Part shown: positions 32,201 through 38,685 of the stretch, one piece after another
Position numbering within the stretch: the stretch's first letter is position 1
How the letters are laid out: each line of letters begins with the position of its first letter
From: Pyrocephalus nanus
Lineage: Eukaryota; Chordata; Aves; Passeriformes; Tyrannidae
DNA: 64,000 nt
Assembly (NCBI GenBank): GCA_038380795.1
Contig: CM076261.1
Coordinates: 94,882,418-94,946,417 of the forward strand
Direction of reading: 5' to 3'
Translations under genes and position numbers: made by a program
The notes under the pieces: model-generated
The model's input: the letters and a program-made list of their open reading frames with translations, nothing else
What the model was told of the DNA's origin: nothing
Databases searched by the model: none

Positions 32201-34155
32201 CTATTTATTAAGATGCTATTTAGTTATTTAATAAATAAATAATTATTCATTCTGTCTTAAAATGAATATAATTTCAGGTTTCACTTCTCATTGAGATGGT
32301 TTGTGCATTAACCACTCTCTGACCACCAGATATTCTCACTCAGAGCCTTCTCCCTGGGAGTGGGTTGGAATCAGGACCAACTTCAAGCACGTTATGTTTT
32401 TATGCTAAAAGCTGAAGTTTGGAAAAGCAGAAATTTGTGGCTTGGGTGTTGCAGTGAAATCTGCCCCCCGTAGGGATAATCCCTCAGCACCTTTCCTGTC
32501 AGCACTGCAGTTTGGAGGCAGGAAAAACACCCAGCCTTCCAAAAACATCCTAGGAAAGGACGAAACAAGGGGCTGAGGCAGCTGCATGAGCGTGTGGCAG
32601 ATGGGCTTTTTGCCTTCCTGCAGGGCTGCAACGATCCCTGCAGCCTCCTGCAGCACAGGCATGACCCCACAGTCCCTGTGTGGCTTCATCTCCCCTCAGT
32701 CAATCCATTTTGGTGGCAGCGTCAAGCCGTGACGCGTCCTGGGCTTGCACATCACCGTGTCTGTGTCCTCCCCTTCTCCCCACGCTTCTCCTCTCCTTGT
32801 TGAATCCTCCCTGGAGCTGCTTTCCTCCCACCCCTTCCCACTTGCTGCTGCTTCCCCCTTGGCAGGAAAAGGGCTCTGTGCCCCTGTCCCAGGCAGGGGA
32901 GGCTTTCCCTGCCCAGAGCTGGAGTGTTTTTTGGGGGATGATGAGCTGTGGAAAGCGTCACTCGTGGCTGGAGGGGTTGAAACGTAGTGGAACAACTAAT
33001 TTCAAATCTTTCCGTGGACACCTCTTCATGTACACAACATCTTACAGGACCTCCCCAGAGCCTTGTCCTGGTGCAGGTCAGCAGAAACACTGGAATACAT
33101 TCCCTGGATCGATATCCACGGTGGGATGCTGTGGGAGACTTGGCAGACAGAAGTCAATAAAGCCTGGGAGGCTTGGGGTGGAGTTGATGGAAGTGTTTTT
33201 AGTTCCAGAGCTCATCAAACAGCAGGGCCTCGCTGGTGAAAACACTGAGCAGGTTCTGCTGCAGTTAAATAACCTAAAAATAGCTGTGCTGCAGAAGGAA
33301 TGTGCATCCACATCAGATGCAGTGTTAGGTACTAAAAGGCCTCGTTTCAATCTGGATTTCATGGGATGGTTTGACCTGGAAGGGTTCTTAAAGCTCATCT
33401 TGTTCCCTGCCATGGGCAGGGACACCTTCCACTAGCCCAGGTGGCTCCAAATTCCATCCATCCTGGCCTTGGACACTTCCAGGGATGGGGCAGACACAGC
33501 TTCTCTGGGAATTCTATTCCAGGGCCTCTCCACCCTCCCAGGGAAAAATTTCTTCCCAATATCCCATCTAAACCTGCTCTCTGTCATTTTTAAGCCATTC
33601 CCCCTTGTGCTGTCACTACGTGCCCTTGTAAAAGTAGGAAAACAATTTAAATTTTCAAAACCATGCTCAGCTTTTCAATAAATGCAAGTGGCAAAGCTGG
33701 AGCTGAAAGTCGAAATATCTAGGCATTAGTTGACAGAGATAGCAGTGGACAGAAAAACAACATTTGCTTCCTGAAAATGGGCAATTTGCACACCAAGTGA
33801 CAGTTTTGTTGCGACTCCACTTTATTTTGGATCAGGAGCTACAGAGAAAAAAAATTGTCTTTGATGCAGGAGGAGGTAAAAGCATGGTATTTGTTGCACT
33901 GGTACTAACCTTCCTTTCTTTCTCTTTCTTCTTTCTTACACTTCCCTCCCCTTGCAGCAAGAAAAACAGCAGACACCAAACAAGAGACCCTGGGAAGGCA
34001 TCAGGAAAGTCCAGTCCCCACCATCATGGGTTAAAAAGGACATGGAACCCGTGGCACAGTCTCCCCTAGAACTCAAAACTGTAGAGTGGGAGAAAACAGG
34101 GGCCACCATCCCCTTGGTGGGACAAGACATTATTGACCTTCAGACAGAGGTCTGA
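1..34155 (+). CDS. ADGRB1: ADGRB1 (BAI1) adhesion GPCR, 3' part of gene: eight coding segments
   Basis: This is the gene-level view; the exons are listed separately. The segments 1-47, 8544-8715, 9925-10020, 12663-12702, 16282-16958, 18372-18407, 20033-20137 and 33958-34152 total 1368 nt, exactly 456 codons, followed by TGA at 34153. All seven introns are GT-AG and their phases match. The product spans the region before TM6, TM6, TM7 and the complete cytoplasmic tail of a plasma-membrane adhesion GPCR. In mammals ADGRB1 is a brain-rich receptor that recognises phosphatidylserine, signals through ELMO/DOCK/Rac, and binds synaptic PDZ scaffolds through its C-terminal QTEV. The tail segments [25 protein letters not shown] and [19 protein letters not shown] and the end IIDLQTEV fit ADGRB1. 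ADGRB3 instead ends in EGDFQTEV, from memory. The extracellular part lies upstream of the window. Assignment rests on remembered family sequence, not a search. Confidence 0.95.
1207..1306 (+). mobile_element. CR1 LINE, 3' end fragment
   Basis: It shows the CR1 tail text GTCCCTGCCCATGGCAGGGG, then GGAATGAGATGATCC and a degenerate TTCTATGACTCTGTGG end. It is in the sense direction of ADGRB1. Confidence 0.85.
2797..2880 (+). repeat. (TGGA)n microsatellite, degenerate
   Basis: About 84 bp of TGGATGGATGGGTGGATGGA-type repeats with TTGA and GAATGAAT interruptions. It abuts the 5' end of the CR1 fragment at 2886 and creates spurious Pro/Ser/His frames on the other strand. Confidence 0.95.
2886..3040 (+). 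mobile_element. CR1 LINE, 3' end fragment
   Basis: It runs from GATGTCCCATCCCTGGAAGT through the GGCAGGAGATTGGAATGAGA segment to CCATGATTCTATGAA. It is sense to ADGRB1 and truncated at its 5' side at the microsatellite. Confidence 0.93.
3538..3640 (-). mobile_element. CR1 LINE fragment, antisense
   Basis: The reverse complement of the CR1 tail: CATGGAATGGTTTGGGTTGG, then CCCCTGCCATGGGCAGGGAC and CCACTAGACCAGGTTGCTC. It faces the sense copy at 3931. Confidence 0.92.
3931..4068 (+). mobile_element. CR1 LINE, 3' end fragment
   Basis: It begins CAAGGCCAGGTTGGACAGAG and ends with ATTCCACAGTTCTGTGATTC repeats. Sense copy. Confidence 0.92.
4670..5060 (+). mobile_element. CR1 LINE, about 390 bp, distinct subfamily
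   Basis: It carries GAACAGGAGCAGCTGAGGCA, GCCTCAGGTTGTGCCAGGTT, AGGCTGCCCAAGGCACCATC and a tail with GGGTTAATGGTTGCACTTAG. The same tail type recurs at 38042, 60010 and 62920, so this is a different CR1 subfamily from the ATGGCAGGG type. Confidence 0.85.
8544..8715 (+). CDS. ADGRB1: ADGRB1 exon encoding TM6, extracellular loop 3 and TM7
   Basis: The 172-nt exon follows an AG acceptor and ends with CGG GAG before GTGAGA. Its first base completes a codon shared with the upstream exon, and it ends on a codon boundary. It encodes two hydrophobic helices: TM6 from [20 protein letters not shown], and TM7 around [20 protein letters not shown], separated by the short loop AITDRR. It closes with HCILRRE at the cytoplasmic face. 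This is among the most conserved parts of the ADGRB family, and it fixes the gene as a seven-transmembrane receptor. Confidence 0.97.
8716..9924 (+). other. ADGRB1: ADGRB1 intron, 1.2 kb
   Basis: The donor is GTGAGA and the acceptor is TTCCTGCAG. The intron is single-copy, with an AT-rich part from about 9300 to 9900. I find no repeats apart from short T runs. Confidence 0.93.
9925..10020 (+). CDS. ADGRB1: ADGRB1 exon, membrane-proximal cytoplasmic tail
   Basis: The 96-nt exon encodes 32 codons in phase 0 at both ends, beginning [20 protein letters not shown] and ending NGHAQLM before the donor GTAGGG. It carries on directly from HCILRRE, giving the family junction LRREVQDA. The segment is hydrophilic and lies just inside the membrane after TM7. 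The [16 protein letters not shown] stretch matches ADGRB1 rather than the cysteine-containing equivalents of ADGRB2 and ADGRB3 as I remember them. Confidence 0.97.
11161..11185 (+). repeat. (ATTC)n microsatellite
   Basis: Six perfect TCAT/ATTC units in the third intron of the window. Confidence 0.95.
12437..12456 (+). repeat. Poly-A run, 20 bases
   Basis: An uninterrupted A run inside an intron, not preceded by a recognisable retroelement. Confidence 0.95.
12663..12702 (+). CDS. ADGRB1: ADGRB1 40-nt exon, cytoplasmic tail
   Basis: This small exon encodes [13 protein letters not shown] plus the first base of a Val codon, and the donor GTGAGC follows. The flanking frame fits exactly: the preceding exon ends in phase 0, and the lone G joins TG at 16282 to give Val-Leu-Asn-Lys. 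The sequence is shared across the ADGRB family (DFEKDVD-AC). It is too short to appear as an open frame of its own. Confidence 0.96.
13575..14258 (+). repeat. Long pyrimidine-rich low-complexity tract
   Basis: About 680 bp with very few purines on the + strand. The first part (13618-13748) is (TTCC)n and (CCCT)n with CTCTCT. The second part is a degenerate TTTATCTATC/CTGTC mixture. Long chance frames rich in Ser, Leu, Phe and Pro cross it. Confidence 0.95.
14270..14357 (+). repeat. A-rich/(CA)n patch
   Basis: A12, (CAAA)n, then (CA)n at about 14306-14321, followed by A-rich sequence. It directly follows the pyrimidine tract, so the purine/pyrimidine strand bias flips here. Confidence 0.93.
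15766..15826 (+). mobile_element. CR1 LINE, short 3' tail
   Basis: Only the last 60 bp remain: GGATGATCTTTTAAGATCCC, CCTTCCAGCCCATTCC and GGGATTCTATGA. Confidence 0.75.
16282..16958 (+). CDS. ADGRB1: ADGRB1 large cytoplasmic-tail exon
   Basis: The 677-nt exon is GC-rich compared with its flanking introns. It encodes about 226 residues, from [20 protein letters not shown] through [23 protein letters not shown] text (here [20 protein letters not shown]), [20 protein letters not shown] and [13 protein letters not shown], to TLSMSSLE before GTGAGC. The tail is hydrophilic and rich in Ser and Thr, as expected of a cytoplasmic scaffold region. Mammalian ADGRB1 has a long proline-rich, SH3-binding stretch between RLIHLS and the SSLE end. 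Here there is only SPPRE followed by five Gln codons (16815-16829) and a Ser/Asn-rich linker. The frame is open throughout, so this is not an obvious assembly gap. Confidence 0.97.
16815..16829 (+). repeat. ADGRB1: (CAG)5 coding for pentaglutamine in ADGRB1 tail
   Basis: Five in-frame CAG codons follow Met-Ile and precede Leu-Ala-Pro. The run is short and uninterrupted and sits where mammals have the polyproline segment. It could vary in length between individuals. Confidence 0.9.
17471..17598 (+). mobile_element. CR1 LINE, 3' end fragment
   Basis: It reads TCAAGGCCAGGTTGGATGGG, AGCAACCTGATATAGTGGAA and CCTTCCAACCCCCACCATTT with a TTCTGTGATTC end. Sense copy. Confidence 0.88.
17879..18229 (+). 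mobile_element. CR1 LINE, about 350 bp
   Basis: It carries the longer CR1 3' region: TGTGGCCTTCCAGTACCTGA, GACAGGACAAGAAAGAGTGG, TTAGGAAGAAATTCTTCCCT, then the tail ending ATTCTGTGACTCTAAG. Sense copy, ending only 140 bp before the 36-nt exon. Confidence 0.92.
18372..18407 (+). CDS. ADGRB1: ADGRB1 36-nt microexon ([12 protein letters not shown])
   Basis: Twelve codons in phase 0 at both ends, flanked by AG and GTGAGT. It encodes [12 protein letters not shown], a family-conserved basic then acidic segment that follows SSLE directly, giving SSLERRKSRY. The RRKS stretch resembles a basophilic kinase site; that is inference. Because the exon is a multiple of three, skipping it would remove the segment without shifting the frame. 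Confidence 0.97.
18408..20032 (+). other. ADGRB1: ADGRB1 intron, 1.6 kb
   Basis: The donor is GTGAGT and the acceptor is TTTGCTCCAG. About 480 bp is a sense CR1 (18812-19288). An 18-base A run lies near 19589-19607. The rest is single-copy. Confidence 0.93.
18812..19288 (+). mobile_element. CR1 LINE, about 480 bp, third subfamily
   Basis: It includes GGAGTGCTGTGTCCAATTCT, AAGGCTGAGGGAGCTGGGCC, TTCCACCTGAACATGAGAAA, GGGGATATTCCAGACCCATC and GACCCACTGTGGTCCCTTCC. The same tail recurs at 59029. Sense copy. Confidence 0.9.
20033..20137 (+). CDS. ADGRB1: ADGRB1 exon with RKR/ELMO-binding helix
   Basis: Thirty-five codons, phase 0 at both ends, from [20 protein letters not shown] to TTDSK before the donor GTCAGT. 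The predicted amphipathic helix contains the RKR triplet, 95 residues from the C-terminus. That spacing places it at about 1489-1491 in human numbering, where RKR is reported to be needed for ELMO1 binding and engulfment signalling. The exon keeps all three basic residues. It is the last exon before a 13.8-kb intron. Confidence 0.97.
20705..21137 (+). mobile_element. CR1 LINE, about 430 bp
   Basis: It includes GGATTGTTCAGCCTGGAGAA, ATTGTGGCCTTTCAGTACCT, GATATTAGGAAGAAATTCTT and the full tail to CATTCTAGGATTCC. Sense copy, 570 bp after the 20033-20137 exon. Confidence 0.93.
21505..21710 (+). mobile_element. CR1 LINE internal fragment
   Basis: It reads AAGCTGAGGGAGCTGGGGGG, CTCAGCCTGGAGAAAAGGAG, AGGAGGTTGGAGCCAGGTGG and GGGGGTTGGTCTCTTCTCCC. 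The usual tail has been deleted to a short ATGATTCC-like end. Confidence 0.85.
22407..22423 (+). repeat. Poly-T run, 17 bases
   Basis: An uninterrupted T run in single-copy sequence of the last intron. Confidence 0.9.
23555..23860 (-). mobile_element. CR1 LINE fragment, antisense
   Basis: The reverse complement of the internal 3' region: GTCCCCAAGTGCCACATCCA, TTTAAATCCCTGCAGGGATG, CCAAATATCCAATTGAAACC, CCTTGCCTGGCTGCAACCTC. It matches the 4670-type subfamily in reverse. Confidence 0.82.
24155..24401 (+). mobile_element. CR1 LINE, about 245 bp
   Basis: It includes TTCCCTGGGAGGGTGGGGAG, GCCCAGAGAAGCTGTGGCTG and the tail ending ATTCTGTGATTCTGTGATC. Sense copy. Confidence 0.93.
24535..24585 (+). 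mobile_element. CR1 LINE, short tail remnant
   Basis: Only CCCCTTCAACTCAGGACATT and CTACGATTCTGTGATAA remain. Confidence 0.5.
25671..25700 (+). repeat. Poly-A run, 30 bases
   Basis: A perfect A30 run with no retroelement immediately upstream that I can recognise. Its length may be unreliable in an assembly. Confidence 0.95.
26020..26190 (-). mobile_element. CR1 LINE, 3' end, antisense
   Basis: The reverse tail: CATGGAATCATGGAATATGG, TTCCAACCCCCTGCCATGGG, CCAGGTTGCTCCAAGCCCCA, CTTGGACACTTCCAGGGATG. It forms an inverted pair with the copy at 26485. Confidence 0.93.
26218..26246 (+). repeat. Poly-A run, 29 bases
   Basis: A29 followed by G and more A-rich sequence to about 26265, 28 bp after the antisense CR1. 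Confidence 0.95.
26485..26742 (+). mobile_element. CR1 LINE, about 258 bp
   Basis: It includes GATGGGATATTGGGAAGAAA, GAGAAGCTGTGGCTGCCCCT and the tail ending ACTCTATGATTCTGTGAAT. Sense copy. Confidence 0.93.
27105..27290. promoter_or_regulatory. Candidate conserved intronic element with CRE
   Basis: AT-rich single-copy sequence with homeodomain-type cores (CCAATTAG, GTAATTAC, CCTTAATTCC) and a perfect palindromic CRE, TGACGTCA, at 27209-27216. Assigning regulatory function is inference from motif content. Confidence 0.3.
28725..29252 (+). mobile_element. CR1 LINE, about 530 bp, longest copy
   Basis: It includes GACGTAGAGCTGCTGGAGCG, TTGGATTGTTCAGCCTGGGG, GATGGGATATTGGGAAGAAA, GGCCCTGGCACAGGTTGCCC and the tail ending ATTCTGTGATTCTGGGATGA. 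Sense copy. No RT-coding part remains. Confidence 0.93.
31887..31902 (+). repeat. Poly-A run, 16 bases
   Basis: An A16 run in single-copy sequence of the last intron. Confidence 0.9.
33355..33635 (-). mobile_element. CR1 LINE, about 280 bp, antisense
   Basis: It runs in reverse from CATGGGATGGTTTGACCTGG through CCTTGGACACTTCCAGGGAT and TTCCCAATATCCCATCTAAA to CCCCCTTGTGCTGTCACTAC. It ends 320 bp before the terminal coding exon. Confidence 0.93.
33958..34155 (+). CDS. ADGRB1: ADGRB1 terminal coding exon with PDZ ligand QTEV
   Basis: Sixty-five codons and the TGA stop follow a clean CTTGCAG acceptor. The exon encodes [20 protein letters not shown] at its start and finishes [17 protein letters not shown]. 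The last four residues form a class I PDZ ligand (Thr at -2, Val at 0). In mammals this end binds MAGI-type and other PDZ scaffolds. The DIIDLQTEV ending is the best single discriminator of ADGRB1 from ADGRB2 and ADGRB3, which end in DGDFQTEV or EGDFQTEV as I remember them. Confidence 0.98.
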   Translation, partial: QEKQQTPNKRPWEGIRKVQSPPSWVKKDMEPVAQSPLELKTVEWEKTGATIPLVGQDIIDLQTEV

Positions 34156-35295
34156 GCAGAAAGGGAAGAAAAAGGACTTTTTTGATTTTCCGGAAGACAA
34201 ACGAAACAAACAAAAAAAGAGGAAAAAAAAAAAAAAGAAAAAAACACAAAGAAACAAACAAACAAAAACCACGTTTTAAAGAAATGATTAAATTAAATCG
34301 GAACCGAGCAAGAGAAGTGTTTGGTTTCTTTTGAAACCTTTGGGTAAGATGGAATAACTTTTGTATTGTTTCTCAGCAGAGAGGGGGAAATATTACTTTA
34401 TAGAGTATAGTAGCTGTAGGTTCAGGACAACACGAGCTTTCCCAGGTAGGACTGGAGAAGAAGAGCCTGGAGGAGAACAAGGAGGAGGAGGAACAGGGTG
34501 GGGAGGGGCTGCAGGGGACGAGCCCTGCCGAGATGCTCTCGGGTTCTGCACACGCCAGGAGCCTTCCTGCTCTGCTACGGGGAGGTGTGGAAGGACCAGC
34601 AGCCCCCACAGCCACCATGGAGGGCCAAGAAGATGGGGCTTGTTTGGGGACCACGAGAGCGGGAGCCTCATGGGGACATAGCCTGGCCGGGGCAGACCCA
34701 GCCTTGGGGGGGCCGGTCCTCGTCCCCCACCTCTCCCTCAGCAGCTCATCCAAGGAGGAAGGAGATGGGACTCTCCAAGAAGACATTCCCACCATGTCCT
34801 GGAATGGTGGCACGTCCTCACAGAGCCTGGAGGGGGGAATTGGTGGCTGGGGCTTCCTCCTCCCATCCCTGCACGGCGGAGCTCCTTGGAGTCGTGTCCC
34901 TCAGGAGTGGGACAGGCACAGGAGCGCAGGAGCAGCTCCAAATCCTCACCCCATCTCCAGGGAGAGGGTGGAAGGTGTTGGAAAACAGACCAACCAGAGG
35001 AATGTAGGTCGTTTCAGTGACTGTTAAATAGATAAACTCAGCACCGGGGCCTTGCAAAGAAAGGGTCCTTTGGCCTCATCCTTTTATTTTTTTTTATTAT
35101 TTTATTTTTTGTTTTGTTTTGTTTGCTTTTCTGTTATTTTTCCTTGCTTTGGGACTCTAAAAGATTTATTCCAAGCTGCCCCTCCCTCCCTGGAAGGCAG
35201 AGAGAGAAAGAGGGAAAGACAGACCTGCCAATGTACCTGGAGATATTGGAATACAGAGACGTTGCCTTAGGACATTGAGACAAACTGAAAACACG

Positions 35296-35301
35296 AATAA
35301 A
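35296..35301 (+). terminator. AATAAA, minor candidate polyadenylation signal
   Basis: A canonical hexamer in the text CGAATAAACG about 1.1 kb after the stop. The A-rich downstream sequence (poly-A at about 35331-35348) offers no GU-rich element, so this is weaker than the signal at 35392. Confidence 0.35.
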
Positions 35302-35391
35302 CGTCCACTTGGAAACAAAACAAACAAAATGGAAAAAAAAAAAAAAAAGAACAAAATAATCTATTTTTTTCCTTCTTCTTTTCTTTTCTTC

Positions 35392-35397
35392 AATAAA
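35392..35397 (+). terminator. ADGRB1: Proximal polyadenylation signal of ADGRB1
   Basis: AATAAA about 1.24 kb after the stop, followed 20-50 nt later by a T/GT-rich stretch (CTTTCTTTTCTTTGGCTCTT). This is the best-placed proximal signal. Confidence 0.65.
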
Positions 35398-36057
35398 AAG
35401 AGAACTTGAAACCCGAGACCTTTCTTTTCTTTGGCTCTTGTCATTTCAAATGCCTTTCTGTGCCAGGCACGGGGTGAGGATGCCACCTGCTGAAGGTGGA
35501 AGGCAAGTTGCTCTGTGGAAAGTTTGGGATGGTGGGAACACAGGATGTTTTGCTTTGTTTTATTCACTTTGGGCTGCGGTTATTTTCCCCTGGCTGCCTC
35601 TTCTCCTCCCTCCCCACTGCCCAGAGCCAGCAGGTTTGTGGTCCTGCAAGAAGGAAGAGGTGCAGCTGATCAGGAGAGCAGGACACCCTTCATCATAAAA
35701 TCCTGTATTTTCATTCCACCGTGAAAACAAAGCAACAATTTTAATTTTTTTTTCATTAAACATTTCTCAAGGCTCTTTAAAAAAAAAAAAAAAAAAATAA
35801 ATTTCACCCCAAAAGGTGTGTTGTGCAGTATTTCTATCATTAAACAATATCCCTCTGAGATTACACGCAGACTTCATTTTTGAAATTATTTTTATCATTC
35901 CCAGTACTGTCTGTCTGATGTTTGGAACAACTCTCCCAGTTTTGGAGGTGGGTGGTGACAAACCTCTCTGGTTGTGAGTGGCCAGAACGTGCCAGAAAAC
36001 AGTAAAACCTGAACAGGGTTCTGAGTTATTACTCTGTGCTTGGGTCTCTTTTTAATT

Positions 36058-36076
36058 AAAAATAAATAAATAAATA
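36058..36076 (+). repeat. (AAAT)n microsatellite
   Basis: Short AAATAAATAAATAAAT run, followed by a T18 run at about 36089. Confidence 0.9.
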
Positions 36077-36807
36077 ACAAGCCTCACTTTTTTTTTTTTT
36101 TTTTTTAGGGAAAAACTACCACTGGATACAAGATGCAAACCAATCCCTGCCCCCAGTTTTGCCTCCCCCCACGGGCAGATGTTGCTTTGAGTGCCAACAT
36201 CTGCTTTGACTTTCCTTTGGGCCCCCTGGGCGTTTTCCTGTGCCATCAGCTGTACAGTGTGAAGGATGCAAAGGAAAACCTAAAATAAATCCAAATAGTT
36301 CAAAAAGAGGGAAAGTGGTTACTTTTAAAACTGTGATATTATTGTTCCGTTTTAGATTATTCTCTGCAACAGGAAAGCACAAAGGCCTCCCTCAGATGCC
36401 GGGTTGTATGATATTGTAATTATTCTAATTACACACTATGAATTTTAGCATACAGATATCTTTCTACTGTGTTTTAATTCTTTTCTCTCTTTTTTTCTTC
36501 CCTCCCACCCGCCCCCAACCTACCCCTCCCTCTTCATTCCAGCCTTCCCCATCCACCCATTCACTCCTTTGCAGGACATTAAGGATGTGATGTAACTACA
36601 GAGATAAATGTTTGTTTAAAAACTGTTGATATTCGACTTTCTCTGCTCAGCTCCTCTGGTTAATTCTGTTTTCCTGTGCCCTGCCCCCCCCCCACCCCCA
36701 ACCCCACCATTCCTTCCTCTCCTTCCTCTCCATGTTGGTCAAATTTTTATTTTTATTTTTTTCTCCTGTACAGTTTTCAGAGCACAAAATGAATGTGTCT
36801 TATTTCT

Positions 36808-36813
36808 AATAAA
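36808..36813 (+). terminator. Candidate distal polyadenylation signal
   Basis: AATAAA in TTTCTAATAAAAGAGG, with a TG-containing downstream stretch (GGCCTGTCTGC). Placing the transcript end here would give a 3' UTR of about 2.7 kb. CR1 copies resume only after this point. Confidence 0.45.
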
Positions 36814-37212
36814 AGAGGTGGAAACTCCAGGCCTGTCTGCTTTTTAAAAAGCGCCCCACGTGTGGTTTCATCGCTCCTTGGGGGCTGGGAAACACCTCTC
36901 CTGACCCCACAAGCTCCACCTACTCTGGAAGAGTCCTGGCCTGGGGCTAAAGTTACCCCATCTTCAGCTTTGTATCTTCTGGACACCCCTAAAACTACAT
37001 CCCTCTGTGATGAGTGTTTCCAGGACATGAGGAATTCCCTTTTCTGTGCAGCACAGCCTGTTCTTCTGCAGGTTTCTCAAACCCACAACCCCGGTGCCTC
37101 CTTCCCAATATCATGTGATGATTTTGCAGAGGTCTGGCAGCATTCCTGGCACGGGGATGTTGGGTTCTGGTTTCCAGCAGGGCCAGGGTAGTGCTGATGC
37201 TGCCCTGCAAAG

Positions 37213-37545
37213 CCAATCATAGAATTATAAAGTGATTTGGGTAGGAAGGGATCTTAAAGATAATCCAGTTCCAACCCCCTGCCGTGGAGAGGGACACCTT
37301 CCACTAGCCCAGGTTGCTTCAACCTGGCCTTGGACACTTCCAGGGATGGGGCAGCCACAGCTTCTCTGGGCAACCTGTGCCAGGGCCTCCCCAACCCTCA
37401 TAGGGAGGAATTTCTTCCCAATATCCAACCTAAACCTTCCCTCCTGTAGCTTGAAACCATTCCCTGTTGTCCTATCACTCCATGTCCCTGTAAGAGGTCC
37501 CTCTCCAGCCTTTCTGTTGGACCCCTTCAGGTTCTGGAAGACTCA
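37213..37545 (-). mobile_element. CR1 LINE, about 330 bp, antisense
   Basis: In reverse: ATCATAGAATTATAAAGTGA, CCACTAGCCCAGGTTGCTTC, TTCCCAATATCCAACCTAAA, CTCTCCAGCCTTTCTGTTGG. It is the first CR1 after the ADGRB1 3' end. Confidence 0.93.
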
Positions 37546-38041
37546 ACCTCACCTGGATTTCCCTGCCAGCCCCTGCACAGCTCAGGGTGGGGGTTGAGGA
37601 TTTCACTCATAAAAGGGGGCAAGACATTAACTGGGTGACAAATTATTCACTTCCTCAGTGCTCACCCTTGAAGGCCTGAGATCTTCCATGAAGCAAATGT
37701 GTCCTTTGTCTCCCTGACTCTGCTCCATCAGCTGTTTGGCAGATTTTAGGTTTTGTAGGCAGGACCACAGGGTTTGTCAAGTGGGATTCGGGACTGGTGC
37801 TTTCTGGAGCCTTCACCCAAAGCCACCACGACCCAGTAGGTCCCCCAGATGTCCTGACTTGTCTTGCACTGGCTGAAATAATTGGGATGTCCTGAAACAT
37901 CTGGAATGACTGCAGGGGTGTGGGGCTTCCCTGAGCTCTTTCAGCCAGCAGTGCCTGAGGGTGAGTCCCAGGACTTCTCCATCCTTCCTATGGAGGTGTT
38001 TCTCACCCCACATCCCCTATATCACCATCCTGGGTGGACTT

Positions 38042-38102
38042 CACAGGGCTGGGTTAATGGTTGAAGGTCTTTTCCAGCATGAATGACGTGATGATTTTGT
38101 GG
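38042..38102 (+). mobile_element. CR1 LINE, short tail of 4670-type subfamily
   Basis: It reads CAGGGCTGGGTTAATGGTTG, AAGGTCTTTTCCAGCATGAA and GTGATGATTTTGTG. Confidence 0.65.
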
Positions 38103-38334
38103 CATTAACAGGCAGAGGGGAAATACAACCAGGCATCACGTGAGGTGATGGGCTGGGAGGGAAGGAGAGCCCAAATCATGGATCACAGCCTGAGGGATGG
38201 ATCAGGAGGTCCAGCTGCTTCTCACCAGGGGGAGAAGGACTTGAAAAAGTCCTCCTGAGGTCCCTCTGAACTGTCCCATGTCCCTGTGATCCATCTTTGC
38301 AGTCACCCAGGCTCCAGCCAGGAGACAAAGAGAG

Positions 38335-38685
38335 AACATCTTGGAGGCCTCACTGCAGCTCTCCAGTACTTAAAGGGGACTTACAAAAACAGGGACAAGG
38401 AGTTTTCCATGGAAAAACATTGATAAGACAAGGGAGAATGGCTTTAAACTGAAAGAAGAGAGATTCAGATTAGATATTGGGAAGAAATTCTTGACTCAGA
38501 GGATGGGGAGGCCCTGGCACAGGTTTCCCAGAGAAGCTGTGGCTGCCCCATCCCTGGAAGTGTCCAAGACCAGATTGGACAGGGCTTGGAGTAACCTGGG
38601 ATAGTGGAAGGTGTCCCTGCCCATGGCAGTGTTTGGAATGAGGTGCTCTTTAAGGTTCCTTCCAACCCAAACCATTCTAGGACTG
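38335..38685 (+). mobile_element. CR1 LINE, about 350 bp
   Basis: It includes CTCCAGTACTTAAAGGGGAC, GATATTGGGAAGAAATTCTT, AGCTGTGGCTGCCCCATCCC and a tail ending CCATTCTAGGAC. Confidence 0.92.

Larger units (their letters stand above)
20138..33957 (+). other. ADGRB1: ADGRB1 last intron, 13.8 kb
   Basis: The donor is GTCAGT. The acceptor follows a strong pyrimidine tract (about 33910-33957, ending CTTGCAG). It holds about nine CR1 pieces (20705, 21505, 23555, 24155, 24535, 26020, 26485, 28725 and 33355), two long A runs at 25671 and 26218, and a candidate conserved element with a CRE at 27209. The stretches 21.7-23.5, 24.6-26.0, 26.8-28.7 and 29.3-33.3 kb are otherwise single-copy, with no exon-like frame that I can support. 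Confidence 0.9.
34156..35415 (+). other. ADGRB1: ADGRB1 3' UTR (proximal form)
   Basis: Untranslated sequence follows the TGA. It begins with an A-rich part (34190-34270), followed by a GC- and purine-rich part (about 34440-34960), then T- and A-rich sequence up to the proximal polyadenylation signal. Two overlapping chance frames lie in the GC-rich part. The end is estimated at 15-25 nt after the signal at 35392. Confidence 0.75.
35416..36835 (+). other. Possible extended 3' UTR of ADGRB1
   Basis: No coding frame or CR1 is seen over 1.4 kb. It holds T and A runs (35779-35797, 36089-36106), (AAAT)n at 36058-36076, and a pyrimidine/C-rich patch at 36484-36580 and 36677-36735. The AT-rich stretch at about 36410-36480 looks conserved by style, which would fit UTR sequence up to the distal signal. 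This is inference. Confidence 0.45.

Noticed and set aside
32680..33435. 251-codon + strand frame in the last intron
   Set aside because: It runs into an antisense CR1 copy, has no domain, and lies between ADGRB1 exons with no fitting splice sites or phase.
34498..35027. Two overlapping 164-169 codon frames in the ADGRB1 3' UTR
   Set aside because: They lie in different frames of the same GC- and purine-rich stretch after the stop codon, with low-complexity Gly/Ser/Pro content, as expected by composition.
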